DNA of 12,625 bases. Source: Nitrospinota bacterium. Lineage in GTDB: Bacteria; Nitrospinota_A; JADGAW01. This document shows, piece by piece, positions 1 to 6,216 of the stretch. Below the pieces are notes generated by a model. It saw only the letters and a list, made by a program, of their open reading frames with translations, did not search any database and was not told the DNA's origin. Within the stretch, counting starts at the first letter, position 1; every line of letters starts with the position of its first letter. Location of the stretch: NCBI GenBank assembly GCA_015231815.1, contig JADGAW010000039.1, forward strand, positions 1-12,625, in the 5' to 3' direction. Made by a program: the position numbers and the translations under genes.

Positions 1-195
1 GAAATCAACGAGCCCCAGTTCACCAATTCCTGCAGCAGAGAGGTACATTGCAATTGGACTCCCCAATCCACCGGTACCAATACAAAGTATTTTTGCTTTT
101 TTGAGCTTTTCCTGTCCTTTCATTCCAACCTGAGGAAGAATTATATGACGGTTGAAACGAGCTATTTCATCTGGAGTTAATGTTTTTTCTGACAT
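1..195 (-). CDS. MoeB/ThiF/HesA-family adenylyltransferase, N-terminal part only
   Basis: This is an E1-like enzyme that adenylates the C-terminal glycine of a small ubiquitin-like sulfur carrier (MoaD, ThiS or a relative) in molybdopterin, thiamine or cysteine biosynthesis. Only the first 65 codons lie in the window; the gene runs off the left edge. The visible part has the family opening: an RFNRHIILPQVG stretch at residues 13-24, then the nucleotide-binding turn IGTGGLGSP at 39-47, followed by a helix and a strand ending in VDF. The start is the ATG at 193-195, which fits the usual MoeB/ThiF N-terminus; no clear Shine-Dalgarno sequence precedes it. It lies 56 bp downstream of the cyclic-nucleotide-binding gene and may be co-transcribed with it. 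The catalytic cysteine and zinc-binding cysteines lie outside the window, so MoeB, ThiF and HesA cannot be separated. Confidence 0.88.
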   Translation of the reverse strand, partial: MSEKTLTPDEIARFNRHIILPQVGMKGQEKLKKAKILCIGTGGLGSPIAMYLSAAGIGELGLVDF

Positions 196-251
196 TTTTA
201 TTGATTGAAGAGATATGATTATTTAACCTGATATTTTACGTAGTGAATTTG

Positions 252-836
252 TTATCGATTTGCATCAACCCTCATCTTCTTGATTTCATTTTCTAGACTG
301 GTAACTTGAGCTTTTAGTTTTTCGATATCACTCTTATACTTATGTACTGTTTGGTTGAGTTCTAGTCCATGTTTGTCTTTGATTTCAAAAATTTCATTGG
401 TAAGGCTAGAAAATTCATCATTTTTCTTAATAAGCCTGTTGGCTAAAATCTGACATTGTTCTTCCCGGATTTTAACCCTAAGTTCATGAGGTAACTTACC
501 TATATCAACTTTAAGCAGCTTTGCATCAAAGGAGGTAACAATTACTGAAGCGGTTCTATGTCCTCCAAGAAACTCAGACATTTCACCAACAACCTGCGTT
601 TTTCCAATCTTATCAATAAGGGTTCTTTTTCCATTGGTTGTTTTAAAAACACCACATTCCCCTTCGAGGATAATATAGGACGTATTGTCGGCAGCCCCCT
701 CTTTCATAACCACCGTTTGTCCATCAACGCTAATTGGTTTTTCAAGGCTTTTGAAAAAGGTTAACAGTTCATCATCATTAAACTGTTTTAGAAAAGGAAT
801 TCGTTTAAGGAATTTTCTATTGTTTTCGGATAACAT
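252..836 (-). CDS. Cyclic-nucleotide-binding domain protein with C-terminal coiled coil
   Basis: This 194-residue soluble protein has one Crp/Fnr-type cyclic-nucleotide-binding domain at about residues 8-125. The phosphate-binding cassette is recognisable: G84-E85 followed by R94-T95-A96-S97, the Gly-Glu and Arg/Ser positions that hold the cyclic phosphate in cAMP/cGMP-binding members. It lacks the C-terminal helix-turn-helix of Crp. Instead, residues about 128-190 are charged and helical with a heptad-like pattern, suggesting a coiled coil for dimerisation or partner binding. It is therefore unlikely to be a DNA-binding regulator and more likely a ligand-sensing adaptor (inference). It sits 86 bp downstream of the glycosyltransferase gene. 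There is a possible promoter in that gap and no obvious ribosome binding site. The ligand is not known. Confidence 0.85.
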   Translation of the reverse strand: MLSENNRKFLKRIPFLKQFNDDELLTFFKSLEKPISVDGQTVVMKEGAADNTSYIILEGECGVFKTTNGKRTLIDKIGKTQVVGEMSEFLGGHRTASVIVTSFDAKLLKVDIGKLPHELRVKIREEQCQILANRLIKKNDEFSSLTNEIFEIKDKHGLELNQTVHKYKSDIEKLKAQVTSLENEIKKMRVDANR

Positions 837-837
837 A

Positions 838-853
838 AGGCTAAATAGGCTAA
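838..853. repeat. Two AGGCTAA direct repeats beside a start codon
   Basis: AGGCTAA occurs at 838-844 and again at 847-853, one 9-bp step apart. On the minus strand this is TTAGCCT twice, immediately upstream of the cyclic-nucleotide-binding gene's ATG, where a Shine-Dalgarno sequence would be expected. It could be a small operator or a chance duplication; nothing else supports a function. Confidence 0.35.
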
Positions 854-897
854 CATTTTTATAGAGACGTAGAGTAAATCTCTTTTAAACTCAATGT

Positions 898-926
898 ATT
901 ATAGCAAAAAGCAGCCTTCTTGTTAG
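898..926 (-). promoter_or_regulatory. Candidate extended -10 promoter for the cyclic-nucleotide-binding gene
   Basis: On the minus strand a perfect TATAAT (903 to 898) is preceded by TGC, giving an extended -10 element. A 17-bp spacer leads to CTAACA (926 to 921), a 4/6 match to the -35 consensus. The site overlaps the last codons of the glycosyltransferase gene and would start transcription near 891, leaving a leader of about 55 nt. The call rests on consensus matching alone. Confidence 0.45.
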
Positions 927-1909
927 CGAAACAGTGATGAAAAGGAGATTCCATGTTTTTGAATGACATTATTTTGGTAAGAAATAGATTTATTTACATT
1001 TTTTTTTCGACCCTCAAACATTTCAGGAAGATGTTTTATCATTGAAACGATAGCCTTAAAGGTAACAAGAATTGGGCTACCATCTTCAGAGTCAAGAAAA
1101 TTTCTCATATCAGGATTTCTTATCACGGAAAAAGTCTGCACAATAAACCTTACAAGAGTAGTTATTGGCAAAAGCAGAACTAAAGCAAGAGGGAAATTCT
1201 TTATCGCAACAAAATAGTGGTTTCTTTCCACGTAAAAGATTTTACCGAGAGAATATTTTCCATGAGAATGAGAGTGCAGATGATAGAGAACAGCATCAGG
1301 AATAAGATAGCCTTTCCAACCATAATTTAATGCTCTGAGGGCAAGGTCGGTATCTTCACAATAAGCAAAAAACCGTTCATCAAACAACCCGATTTCTCTT
1401 AACATTTCAGATTTATACACTGCACCACAACCGCTGGGAAGAGCTTCATCACGATAAAACTTTTGAGCATCCGTCACCTTTACTTTATGAGCAATTTGTT
1501 TTGACATACCGTCCAACGCAACTCCGACACCAAGAGAATCAATTTCCTCTTCATTAAGGCGTATTTGAAGGGAAAACATTCCTGCTTCCGGATGTACAGA
1601 TAAGGCTTTTTGAATTTCTTCAAGGCAGTTGCTGGCGAGTTCTGTATCGTTGTTCAGCAAAAAACAGTAGTCTGATGTTACGAAAGGAAAACCCGAATTA
1701 AAGCCTCCGGAAAATCCTTTATTGGAGGAATTTTGAGCAATAATAACCTCTTTATATTCCTCAAGAAGCTGCATTGAATTATCGGTTGAGTTATTATCAA
1801 CAACAATAACTTCATCCGGCAAAACTGAATTGTTATAGATAGACCTCAGGCAATTTTCGAGAACGTTCTCACCATTCCAGTTAATTATTACTATTGAAAT
1901 AGACGGCAT
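923..1909 (-). CDS. Family 2 glycosyltransferase (rhamnosyltransferase-like)
   Basis: This 328-residue GT-A-fold enzyme should transfer a sugar from a nucleotide-sugar donor to a cell-surface glycan, at the cytoplasmic face of the inner membrane. Visible motifs are VVDNNSTDNS at residues 36-45 (nucleotide binding), NKGFSGGFNSG at 63-73, LLNNDTEL at 84-91 (the DxD-like metal site, here NND), GCGAVYK at 160-166, and FDERFFAYCEDTDLALR at 176-192, whose E185-D186 is the expected general-base region. A hydrophobic stretch at about 240-260 probably anchors it to the membrane. This layout matches WbbL-type rhamnosyltransferases of O-antigen, capsule or mycolyl-arabinogalactan pathways; the actual donor and acceptor cannot be told. 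It starts 1 bp after the stop of the upstream ATPase gene, so the two are translationally coupled. No other polysaccharide genes are nearby. Confidence 0.88.
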   Translation of the reverse strand: MPSISIVIINWNGENVLENCLRSIYNNSVLPDEVIVVDNNSTDNSMQLLEEYKEVIIAQNSSNKGFSGGFNSGFPFVTSDYCFLLNNDTELASNCLEEIQKALSVHPEAGMFSLQIRLNEEEIDSLGVGVALDGMSKQIAHKVKVTDAQKFYRDEALPSGCGAVYKSEMLREIGLFDERFFAYCEDTDLALRALNYGWKGYLIPDAVLYHLHSHSHGKYSLGKIFYVERNHYFVAIKNFPLALVLLLPITTLVRFIVQTFSVIRNPDMRNFLDSEDGSPILVTFKAIVSMIKHLPEMFEGRKKNVNKSISYQNNVIQKHGISFSSLFR

Positions 1910-1910
1910 T

Positions 1911-2885
1911 TCATTCCATTAGAAAGCAACTCACACTATGTCCTTTTTCTATTTCCTTCATTTCCGGCACAGCAGTTTTACATTGTGTCATTGCTTCAGG
2001 GCAACGTTTGTAGAAAGGACAGAAGGAGGCATTGTTTATTGACGTTTTCTTCTCTTCTGCAAAAGATTCATTCACTGTTTCCTTTATTTTTTCTTTTTTT
2101 TCCTTTTTTATTTCAGGCACTGAAGAGAGAAGAAGTTTTGTATAGGGATGAAGTGGATTATTGAAAATAGCATTTTTTTCCCCTGTTTCCATGAGTCTTC
2201 CTGCATACATAACAGCCACATAATCACTTATATTTTCAACAACAGCCAGATCATGTGAAATAAAGATATAAGAAAGGTCAAGTTCTTCTTTTAAATCCAT
2301 CATAAGATTTAGGATTTGTGCCTGAATAGAGACATCAAGAGCAGAAACAGGCTCATCACAAACGATTAATCTGGGCTTGAGGGAAATTGCTCTGGCAATT
2401 CCAATTCTTTGCCTTTGTCCACCGCTAAACTGATGAGAATATTTATGAATTGCCTCGGCAGGAAGTCCTACTTTTTTCATCAGTTCCGTTGCTTGCTTTT
2501 CAATTTCGTTCTTTTTTATTCGATTGAAAATAATCAGGGGTTCAGTAACAATATCTTTAACTTTGTGTCGTGGGTTAAGAGAAGAAAAAGGGTCTTGAAA
2601 GATTATTTGAAGATTCTCCCTGAAAAGTCGAAGTTCCTCACCCTCTATTGAGGTAATATCTTTTCCATCAAAGATGATTGTGCCAGAGGTAATATTTATA
2701 AGTCTGAGGATAGATTTTCCGATAGTTGATTTCCCGCTTCCGCTTTCCCCTACAATAGAATATGTATCTCCCTTATTAACGGTAAAACTTACATCATTTA
2801 CCGCTTTGAAATATTCTGATTTACCCAATATACCAGAATTTAAGGGAAAGAATGTTTTTAGGTTTTTAACGTCCAACAAACTCAT
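1911..2885 (-). CDS. Oligopeptide/dipeptide-type ABC transporter ATP-binding protein (OppF/DppF-like)
   Basis: This cytoplasmic ATPase belongs to the Opp/Dpp/nickel importer family and would energise peptide or metal-chelate uptake through a permease pair. Starting at the ATG at 2883-2885 gives 324 residues: Walker A GESGSGKST at 46-54, Q-loop Q97, signature FSGGQ at 153-157, Walker B LIVCDEP at 173-179 and H-loop H211. The C-terminal oligopeptide-transporter region begins at NPLHPYT (243-249) and has four cysteines, C289-x5-C295-x6-C302-x17-C320, a pattern common in this subfamily and linked to an iron-sulfur cluster in some members. A TTG codon at 2919-2921 could add 12 residues, but MSLLDVKNLKTFF is the usual family start. 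No good Shine-Dalgarno sequence precedes either choice. No permease, binding-protein or second ATPase gene is present in the window, so it is an orphan here. Confidence 0.9.
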   Translation of the reverse strand: MSLLDVKNLKTFFPLNSGILGKSEYFKAVNDVSFTVNKGDTYSIVGESGSGKSTIGKSILRLINITSGTIIFDGKDITSIEGEELRLFRENLQIIFQDPFSSLNPRHKVKDIVTEPLIIFNRIKKNEIEKQATELMKKVGLPAEAIHKYSHQFSGGQRQRIGIARAISLKPRLIVCDEPVSALDVSIQAQILNLMMDLKEELDLSYIFISHDLAVVENISDYVAVMYAGRLMETGEKNAIFNNPLHPYTKLLLSSVPEIKKEKKEKIKETVNESFAEEKKTSINNASFCPFYKRCPEAMTQCKTAVPEMKEIEKGHSVSCFLME

Positions 2886-2979
2886 ATCGTATCGGTAAAA
2901 AACATTAATAAAAGAATCCAAGCAATAATCAAAATGCTACAATCTTACCAGAAAATGCACCATTTACTATAAGAGAGAG

Positions 2980-3191
2980 CAGTCTGAGAAATAGAGATAA
3001 AAACCAATTAACTCTTGACACAATTGATGGGATAAGCTTTGAACGGATTTTCAACTGAACAGCTACTTCAACAAGAGGTGAAGATGCTGTTCAGTTGACC
3101 TCGGAAGAAACAGCTGCATCAAAGCCGTTTCTGAGAATGAATTCAAAGTTTATCCCAAAATTATCAGATTCTATCTCTCTTTTTCAGGCAG
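2980..3191. repeat. Long imperfect palindrome, MITE-like or structured RNA element
   Basis: This noncoding stretch is a nested inverted repeat. The outer arms 2982-2999 and 3172-3189 pair at 15 of 18 positions, counting G-T as unpaired. An inner stem joins 3028-3043 to 3142-3157 (15 of 16 pairs). Inside are two hairpins: 3051-3063 with 3086-3098 (13 perfect pairs), continuing after a 2x2 mismatch with 3066-3070/3079-3083, and 3106-3111 with 3127-3132, continuing with 3113-3115/3123-3125. The result is a three-way junction. No open reading frame of useful length is present. The whole fits a miniature inverted-repeat transposable element, a REPIN-like repeat or a structured RNA. A single copy in this window cannot separate these. 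It lies between the prfA terminator and the ABC ATPase gene. Confidence 0.72.
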
Positions 3192-3276
3192 TTATACGAG
3201 AGTTGGGGACAGAGTATTGAGAAAAAGGTTTACCACTAAAACCTAAGGGAAAAGCTGTATTATTCAGGCAGCTATA
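3183..3276. repeat. 14-bp near-identical direct repeat spanning the prfA stop codon
   Basis: TTCAGGCAGTTATA at 3183-3196 and TTCAGGCAGCTATA at 3263-3276 differ at one position and lie exactly 80 bp apart. The first copy overlaps the right-hand terminus of the palindrome. The second covers the last four sense codons and the stop of prfA. This could be a target or recombination footprint of the palindromic element, or a local duplication. Confidence 0.5.
3222..3244 (-). terminator. Rho-independent terminator after prfA
   Basis: On the minus strand AGGTTT (3244 to 3239) pairs with AAACCT (3231 to 3226) around a 7-nt loop, and the transcript continues into a short T-run followed by CTC. It starts about 20 nt after the prfA stop, the expected place to end the rho-rpmE-prfA transcript. 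The stem has only 6 pairs with two G-C pairs, so it may be weak. Confidence 0.55.
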
Positions 3277-4340
3277 TAGGATTGCTTGAGTGTTTCTGTT
3301 TGGTAGAAGAGCTGAAGCTTGCTCATCAGTTCATCAAGGTCTCCACTGATAATACTTCCTAACCGATAGAGGGTTAAACCAATTCGGTGGTCAGTTACCC
3401 TGCCCTGAGGAAAGTTATATGTTCTGATTCTCTGGCTTCGGTCTCCAGTACCAACCATTGCTCTTCTGCTTTCAGATATTTCACTGTTTTGTTCATTTTG
3501 CCTTTTTTCAAAAAGTCGGGCACGAAGAACTTCCATACCTTTTGCCTTATTTTTATGCTGAGATTTTTCGTCCTGCATGGAGACAGTAATTCCGGTGGGG
3601 ATATGGGTAATTCTTACCGCTGAATCTGTAGTATTTACCGATTGCCCTCCATTACCTGAAGAGCGATAGATATCTATCTTGAGGTCGTTGGGGTCAATAC
3701 TCATATCAATTTCCTCAGGTTTTGCCATAACGGCAACTGTTGCTGCTGAAGTATGAATTCTTCCCTGGGATTCTGTTTCAGGAACTCTTTGAACACGGTG
3801 AGTACCACTTTCAAACTTCATTTTTGAATAAACGTTTTTTCCGTTTATTTCCATGATTATTTCTTTAATTCCCCCAACGCCGATTTCGTTACAGGACATA
3901 ACCTCAATTTTCCATCGGTTGTTTTCCGCATAGCGGGAATACATGCGAAATAAGTCTCCAGCAAAAATTGCAGCTTCATCTCCACCAGTTCCGGCACGAA
4001 TTTCAACAATAACCGACTTTTCATCCAATGGGTCTTTAGGAATTAATGAAAGTTTTAGGTTATTTTCCACAATTGCCAGATTTTCCTCAAGCTCTGGAAT
4101 TTCTTCTTTTGCCAGTTCGATGAGATCTTTATCGCTATTATCTTTTAAAATTGTTTTTGCTTCATCAAGAGAGCCCTTAACTTTTTTATACTGTTGATAC
4201 AACTCAACAGATTCCCTGATGGAAGAAAGTTCCCTTAATTTTTTCTGATAGAGTTCTTGTTTACCCAGAGTATCTGGGTCAACAATTTGCAGATTTAAAT
4301 CTTCAAATTTTCTTTCAAGAGCCGCAAGTTTGTCGAACAT
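3264..4340 (-). CDS. prfA: Peptide chain release factor 1
   Basis: RF1 reads UAA and UAG stop codons in the ribosomal A site and triggers hydrolysis of the finished peptide from P-site tRNA. Its 358 residues match the usual length of about 360. The codon-reading tripeptide has the RF1 form P-x-T (P187-E188-T189, in HRVQRVPETESQGR), not the SPF of RF2. The catalytic GGQ is at 231-233 within RSSGNGGQSVNTTDSAVR, and the GTGGDEAA stretch is at 117-124. A longer in-frame reading upstream to 4514 runs through rpmE and is not the real start; MFDKLAALERKFEDL is the normal RF1 N-terminus. The start codon lies 1 bp after the rpmE stop (TAA-G-ATG), implying coupled translation. The glutamine methyltransferase gene prmC, often next to prfA, does not follow it here. 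Confidence 0.97.
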   Translation of the reverse strand: MFDKLAALERKFEDLNLQIVDPDTLGKQELYQKKLRELSSIRESVELYQQYKKVKGSLDEAKTILKDNSDKDLIELAKEEIPELEENLAIVENNLKLSLIPKDPLDEKSVIVEIRAGTGGDEAAIFAGDLFRMYSRYAENNRWKIEVMSCNEIGVGGIKEIIMEINGKNVYSKMKFESGTHRVQRVPETESQGRIHTSAATVAVMAKPEEIDMSIDPNDLKIDIYRSSGNGGQSVNTTDSAVRITHIPTGITVSMQDEKSQHKNKAKGMEVLRARLFEKRQNEQNSEISESRRAMVGTGDRSQRIRTYNFPQGRVTDHRIGLTLYRLGSIISGDLDELMSKLQLFYQTETLKQSYIAA

Positions 4341-4341
4341 C

Positions 4342-4542
4342 TTAGTTTTTGCTGTACTTTCTGTTGAACTTTTCAATTCTTCCAGCAGTATCAAGAAGTT
4401 TTTCTTTACCGGTATAAAAAGGATGGCACGATGAACAAACATCAACTTTAATATCAGCCACAGTTGATTTAACATCAATAACGTTCCCACATGCACAATG
4501 TACTGCTGTATCAAAATAGTCCGGGTGAATTTCCTTTTTCAT
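4342..4542 (-). CDS. rpmE: 50S ribosomal protein L31, zinc-binding type
   Basis: L31 is a small protein of the large ribosomal subunit that bridges to the 30S head and helps subunit association. The 66-residue product begins MKKEIHPDY as expected. It keeps the zinc-binding C+ pattern: C16-A-C18-G and C36-SS-C39-H, followed by the hallmark HPFYTGK. Presence of the cysteines makes this the zinc-replete paralogue; a cysteine-free zinc-starvation copy, if any, would be elsewhere. A clear AAGGAG lies 6 nt before the ATG. The gene sits 30 bp after rho and 1 bp before prfA, an order found in several bacterial groups. Confidence 0.97.
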   Translation of the reverse strand: MKKEIHPDYFDTAVHCACGNVIDVKSTVADIKVDVCSSCHPFYTGKEKLLDTAGRIEKFNRKYSKN

Positions 4543-4572
4543 GATTTACTCCTTAATGTTTATGGTTAGATT

Positions 4573-5841
4573 TTAAATATTATGTAAATTATCTAAAAAT
4601 TCTTTATTGGTTTTTGCGGAAGAAACCTTTTCAATTAAGAGTTCCATTCCTTCTACGGGTCCTAAAGGTTGTAAAGCTTTTCTCAGGAGCCACATTTTAC
4701 TCAGTTCTTCTTCACTTAACAACAATTCTTCTTTTCTTGTTCCTGAACGATAGAAATCAAATGCCGGGTAAATACGTTTATCACTTAATCTTCTTTCGAG
4801 GTGAAGTTCCATATTACCTGTTCCTTTAAATTCCTCGAAAATAACATCATCCATTTTAGAACCTGTATCAATAAGGGCAGTAGCAATAATTGTTAAACTG
4901 CCTCCTTCTTCAATATTTCGTGCTGCACCAAAGAACCTTTTCGGTCTTTGTAAAGCATTCGAGTCGATTCCACCTGACAGAACTTTTCCTGATGCCGGAA
5001 TTACGGTATTATATGCCCTTCCCAGTCGAGTTATAGAGTCAAGAAGAATTACTACATCCCTTTTATGCTCAACAAGTCGCTTTGCTTTTTCAATTACCAT
5101 TTCAGCAACCTGAATATGTCTTTGAGGTGGTTCATCAAAGGTAGAGGAAACTACTTCTCCCTGTACGGAACGTATCATATCGGTTACCTCTTCAGGACGT
5201 TCATCAATTAAAAGAACGATAAGTTCAGCATCGGGTGAATTATCAGAGATACTATGGGCAATAGACTGCAAGAGAACGGTTTTACCTGTTCTTGGGGGTG
5301 CAACAATTAAACCTCTTTGTCCTTTTCCAATAGGAGTTGCCAAGTTCATAATCCGCATACTCAGATCTTTGCTTTTCCTTGAGGCAGGAGGTTCAAGATC
5401 AATTCTTTCATTGGGGAACATTGGAGTAAGGTTGTCAAAGTGAATTCTCTTTTTTGCATCTTCGACGGTGCTATGATTGATTTTTTCTACTTTAAGAAGC
5501 GCAAAATAACGTTCACTATCTTTAGGGGAGCGAATCTGACCAGAAATGGTATCGCCGGTTCTTAAACTAAATCTTCTAATTTGTGACGGAGAGATATAAA
5601 TATCATCAGGTCCAGGAAGGTAACTTGATAAGGGAGACCTTAAAAATCCAAAACCATCCTGTAACGTTTCTAAGACACCTTCGCCATAAATAGTTCCTCT
5701 GCTTTTTGTCTGAGATTCCAGAACCCGGTAAATCAAGTCCTGTTTTCTTAAAGCAGCGCAATCAGTCACTCCAAAACTTCTTGCAAGTTCTACAAGTTCC
5801 GGAATTTTCATTGCCTTTAAGTGGGCAATATTTATATCCAT
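4573..5841 (-). CDS. rho: Transcription termination factor Rho
   Basis: Rho is a hexameric RNA-dependent ATPase that loads on unstructured C-rich RNA and pulls RNA polymerase off the template. The 422-residue protein has the N-terminal Rho helical region (about 1-45), a cold-shock-like RNA-binding domain with the RNP motif DGFGFLR at 62-68, and the RecA-like motor. The motor shows P-loop APPRTGKT at 181-188, LLIDERPEEVTDM at 210-222 with catalytic-type E214, Walker B VVILLDSITRLGRAYN at 263-278, and the Q-loop SGGIDSNALQRPKRFFGAARN beginning at 289. Length is close to E. coli Rho (419), with no insertion. The ATG at 5839-5841 gives the standard N-terminus, but only a weak AGGAAT precedes it; the strong AAGGAG upstream serves an overlapping mini-ORF. 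It heads the rho-rpmE-prfA operon and has a long leader. Confidence 0.97.
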   Translation of the reverse strand: MDINIAHLKAMKIPELVELARSFGVTDCAALRKQDLIYRVLESQTKSRGTIYGEGVLETLQDGFGFLRSPLSSYLPGPDDIYISPSQIRRFSLRTGDTISGQIRSPKDSERYFALLKVEKINHSTVEDAKKRIHFDNLTPMFPNERIDLEPPASRKSKDLSMRIMNLATPIGKGQRGLIVAPPRTGKTVLLQSIAHSISDNSPDAELIVLLIDERPEEVTDMIRSVQGEVVSSTFDEPPQRHIQVAEMVIEKAKRLVEHKRDVVILLDSITRLGRAYNTVIPASGKVLSGGIDSNALQRPKRFFGAARNIEEGGSLTIIATALIDTGSKMDDVIFEEFKGTGNMELHLERRLSDKRIYPAFDFYRSGTRKEELLLSEEELSKMWLLRKALQPLGPVEGMELLIEKVSSAKTNKEFLDNLHNI

Positions 5842-5858
5842 ATTCCTATTCCTCTCAT
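5832..5858 (-). CDS. 8-codon upstream ORF overlapping the rho start
   Basis: On the minus strand an ATG at 5856-5858, 4 nt after a strong AAGGAG (5868 to 5863), opens a frame of 8 codons (MRGIGIWI) that ends in TAA at 5832-5834. It is out of frame with rho and its last codons cross the rho ATG. Ribosomes loaded here would terminate 5 nt past the rho start and could reinitiate on it, so this may be a coupling or leader peptide. It is too short for coding evidence. Confidence 0.4.
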   Translation of the reverse strand: MRGIGIWI

Positions 5859-6176
5859 AGTTCTCCTTATTAGTAGATTAATAGTTTTGTTTTTCATAAA
5901 GTATTGGTTTTAAAATTTATCAACAGCCACACAAAAGCGTTGAGTTTAAAAAGAAATTCGTTTTTACCAAAGAGTGTTCAGGGGGTTAAGACATCGATAG
6001 GAAGCTAAGAAAAGAACAACCTATTTTGAAATGGTTTTATATCTGGAAGTATATTTAAATTATGTTTTGGGGTTATTTAAAGTTAATAGTAAATTTTCCT
6101 TCATGATTGATTTCTTTATCCTGGTAAAGAAAAGGTTGATTAACTGGGGGTTAAACTTAATTTTTTAGGAAAGTAG
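5842..6176 (-). promoter_or_regulatory. Long rho leader with three C-tracts and a hairpin
   Basis: About 335 nt separate the predicted transcription start (near 6176) from the rho ATG. No gene other than the mini-ORF is visible. On the minus strand the leader carries TTAACCCCC (6154 to 6146), ATAACCCC (6076 to 6069) and TTAACCCCC (5989 to 5981), conspicuous in otherwise AT-rich sequence and spaced 77 and 88 nt apart. A perfect 8-bp hairpin (6111-6118 with 6125-6132, 6-nt loop) lies between the first two. Long unstructured leaders with C-rich Rho-loading segments mediate Rho autoregulation in some bacteria, and this region fits that model. The function is inferred. Confidence 0.55.
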
Positions 6177-6182
6177 GTGCAC

Positions 6183-6210
6183 ATTATACATTAAGAATTA
6201 TTATTGTCAA
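6183..6210 (-). promoter_or_regulatory. Consensus sigma-70 promoter for rho-rpmE-prfA
   Basis: On the minus strand a perfect TTGACA (6210 to 6205) and a perfect TATAAT (6188 to 6183) are separated by 16 bp. The site lies 6 bp after the cheY stop and points into the rho leader, so transcription should begin near 6176. Both hexamers are full matches to the housekeeping consensus, which predicts strong constitutive initiation. Confidence 0.82.
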
Positions 6211-6216
6211 ACAAAA

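Noticed and set aside
2886..2921. 12-residue TTG-started extension of the ABC ATPase
   Set aside because: No Shine-Dalgarno sequence, a rare start codon and no family similarity; MSLLDV at 2885 is the typical N-terminus.
2966..2994. Possible promoter for the ATPase gene with TATAGT as -10
   Set aside because: The -10 is 5/6, but no acceptable -35 occurs at 16-18 bp, so it was not listed as a feature.
2980..3191. Decayed protein-coding remnant or tRNA-like gene in the palindrome
   Set aside because: The plus-strand reading is broken by a stop and has no recognisable domain. The stem lengths and loops do not fit a tRNA, and no anticodon or T-loop signature is seen.
4341..4514. 58-residue in-frame extension upstream of prfA
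   Set aside because: It runs through rpmE in another frame, and RF1 proteins begin at MFDKL-type sequences; the ATG at 4340 gives the family length.
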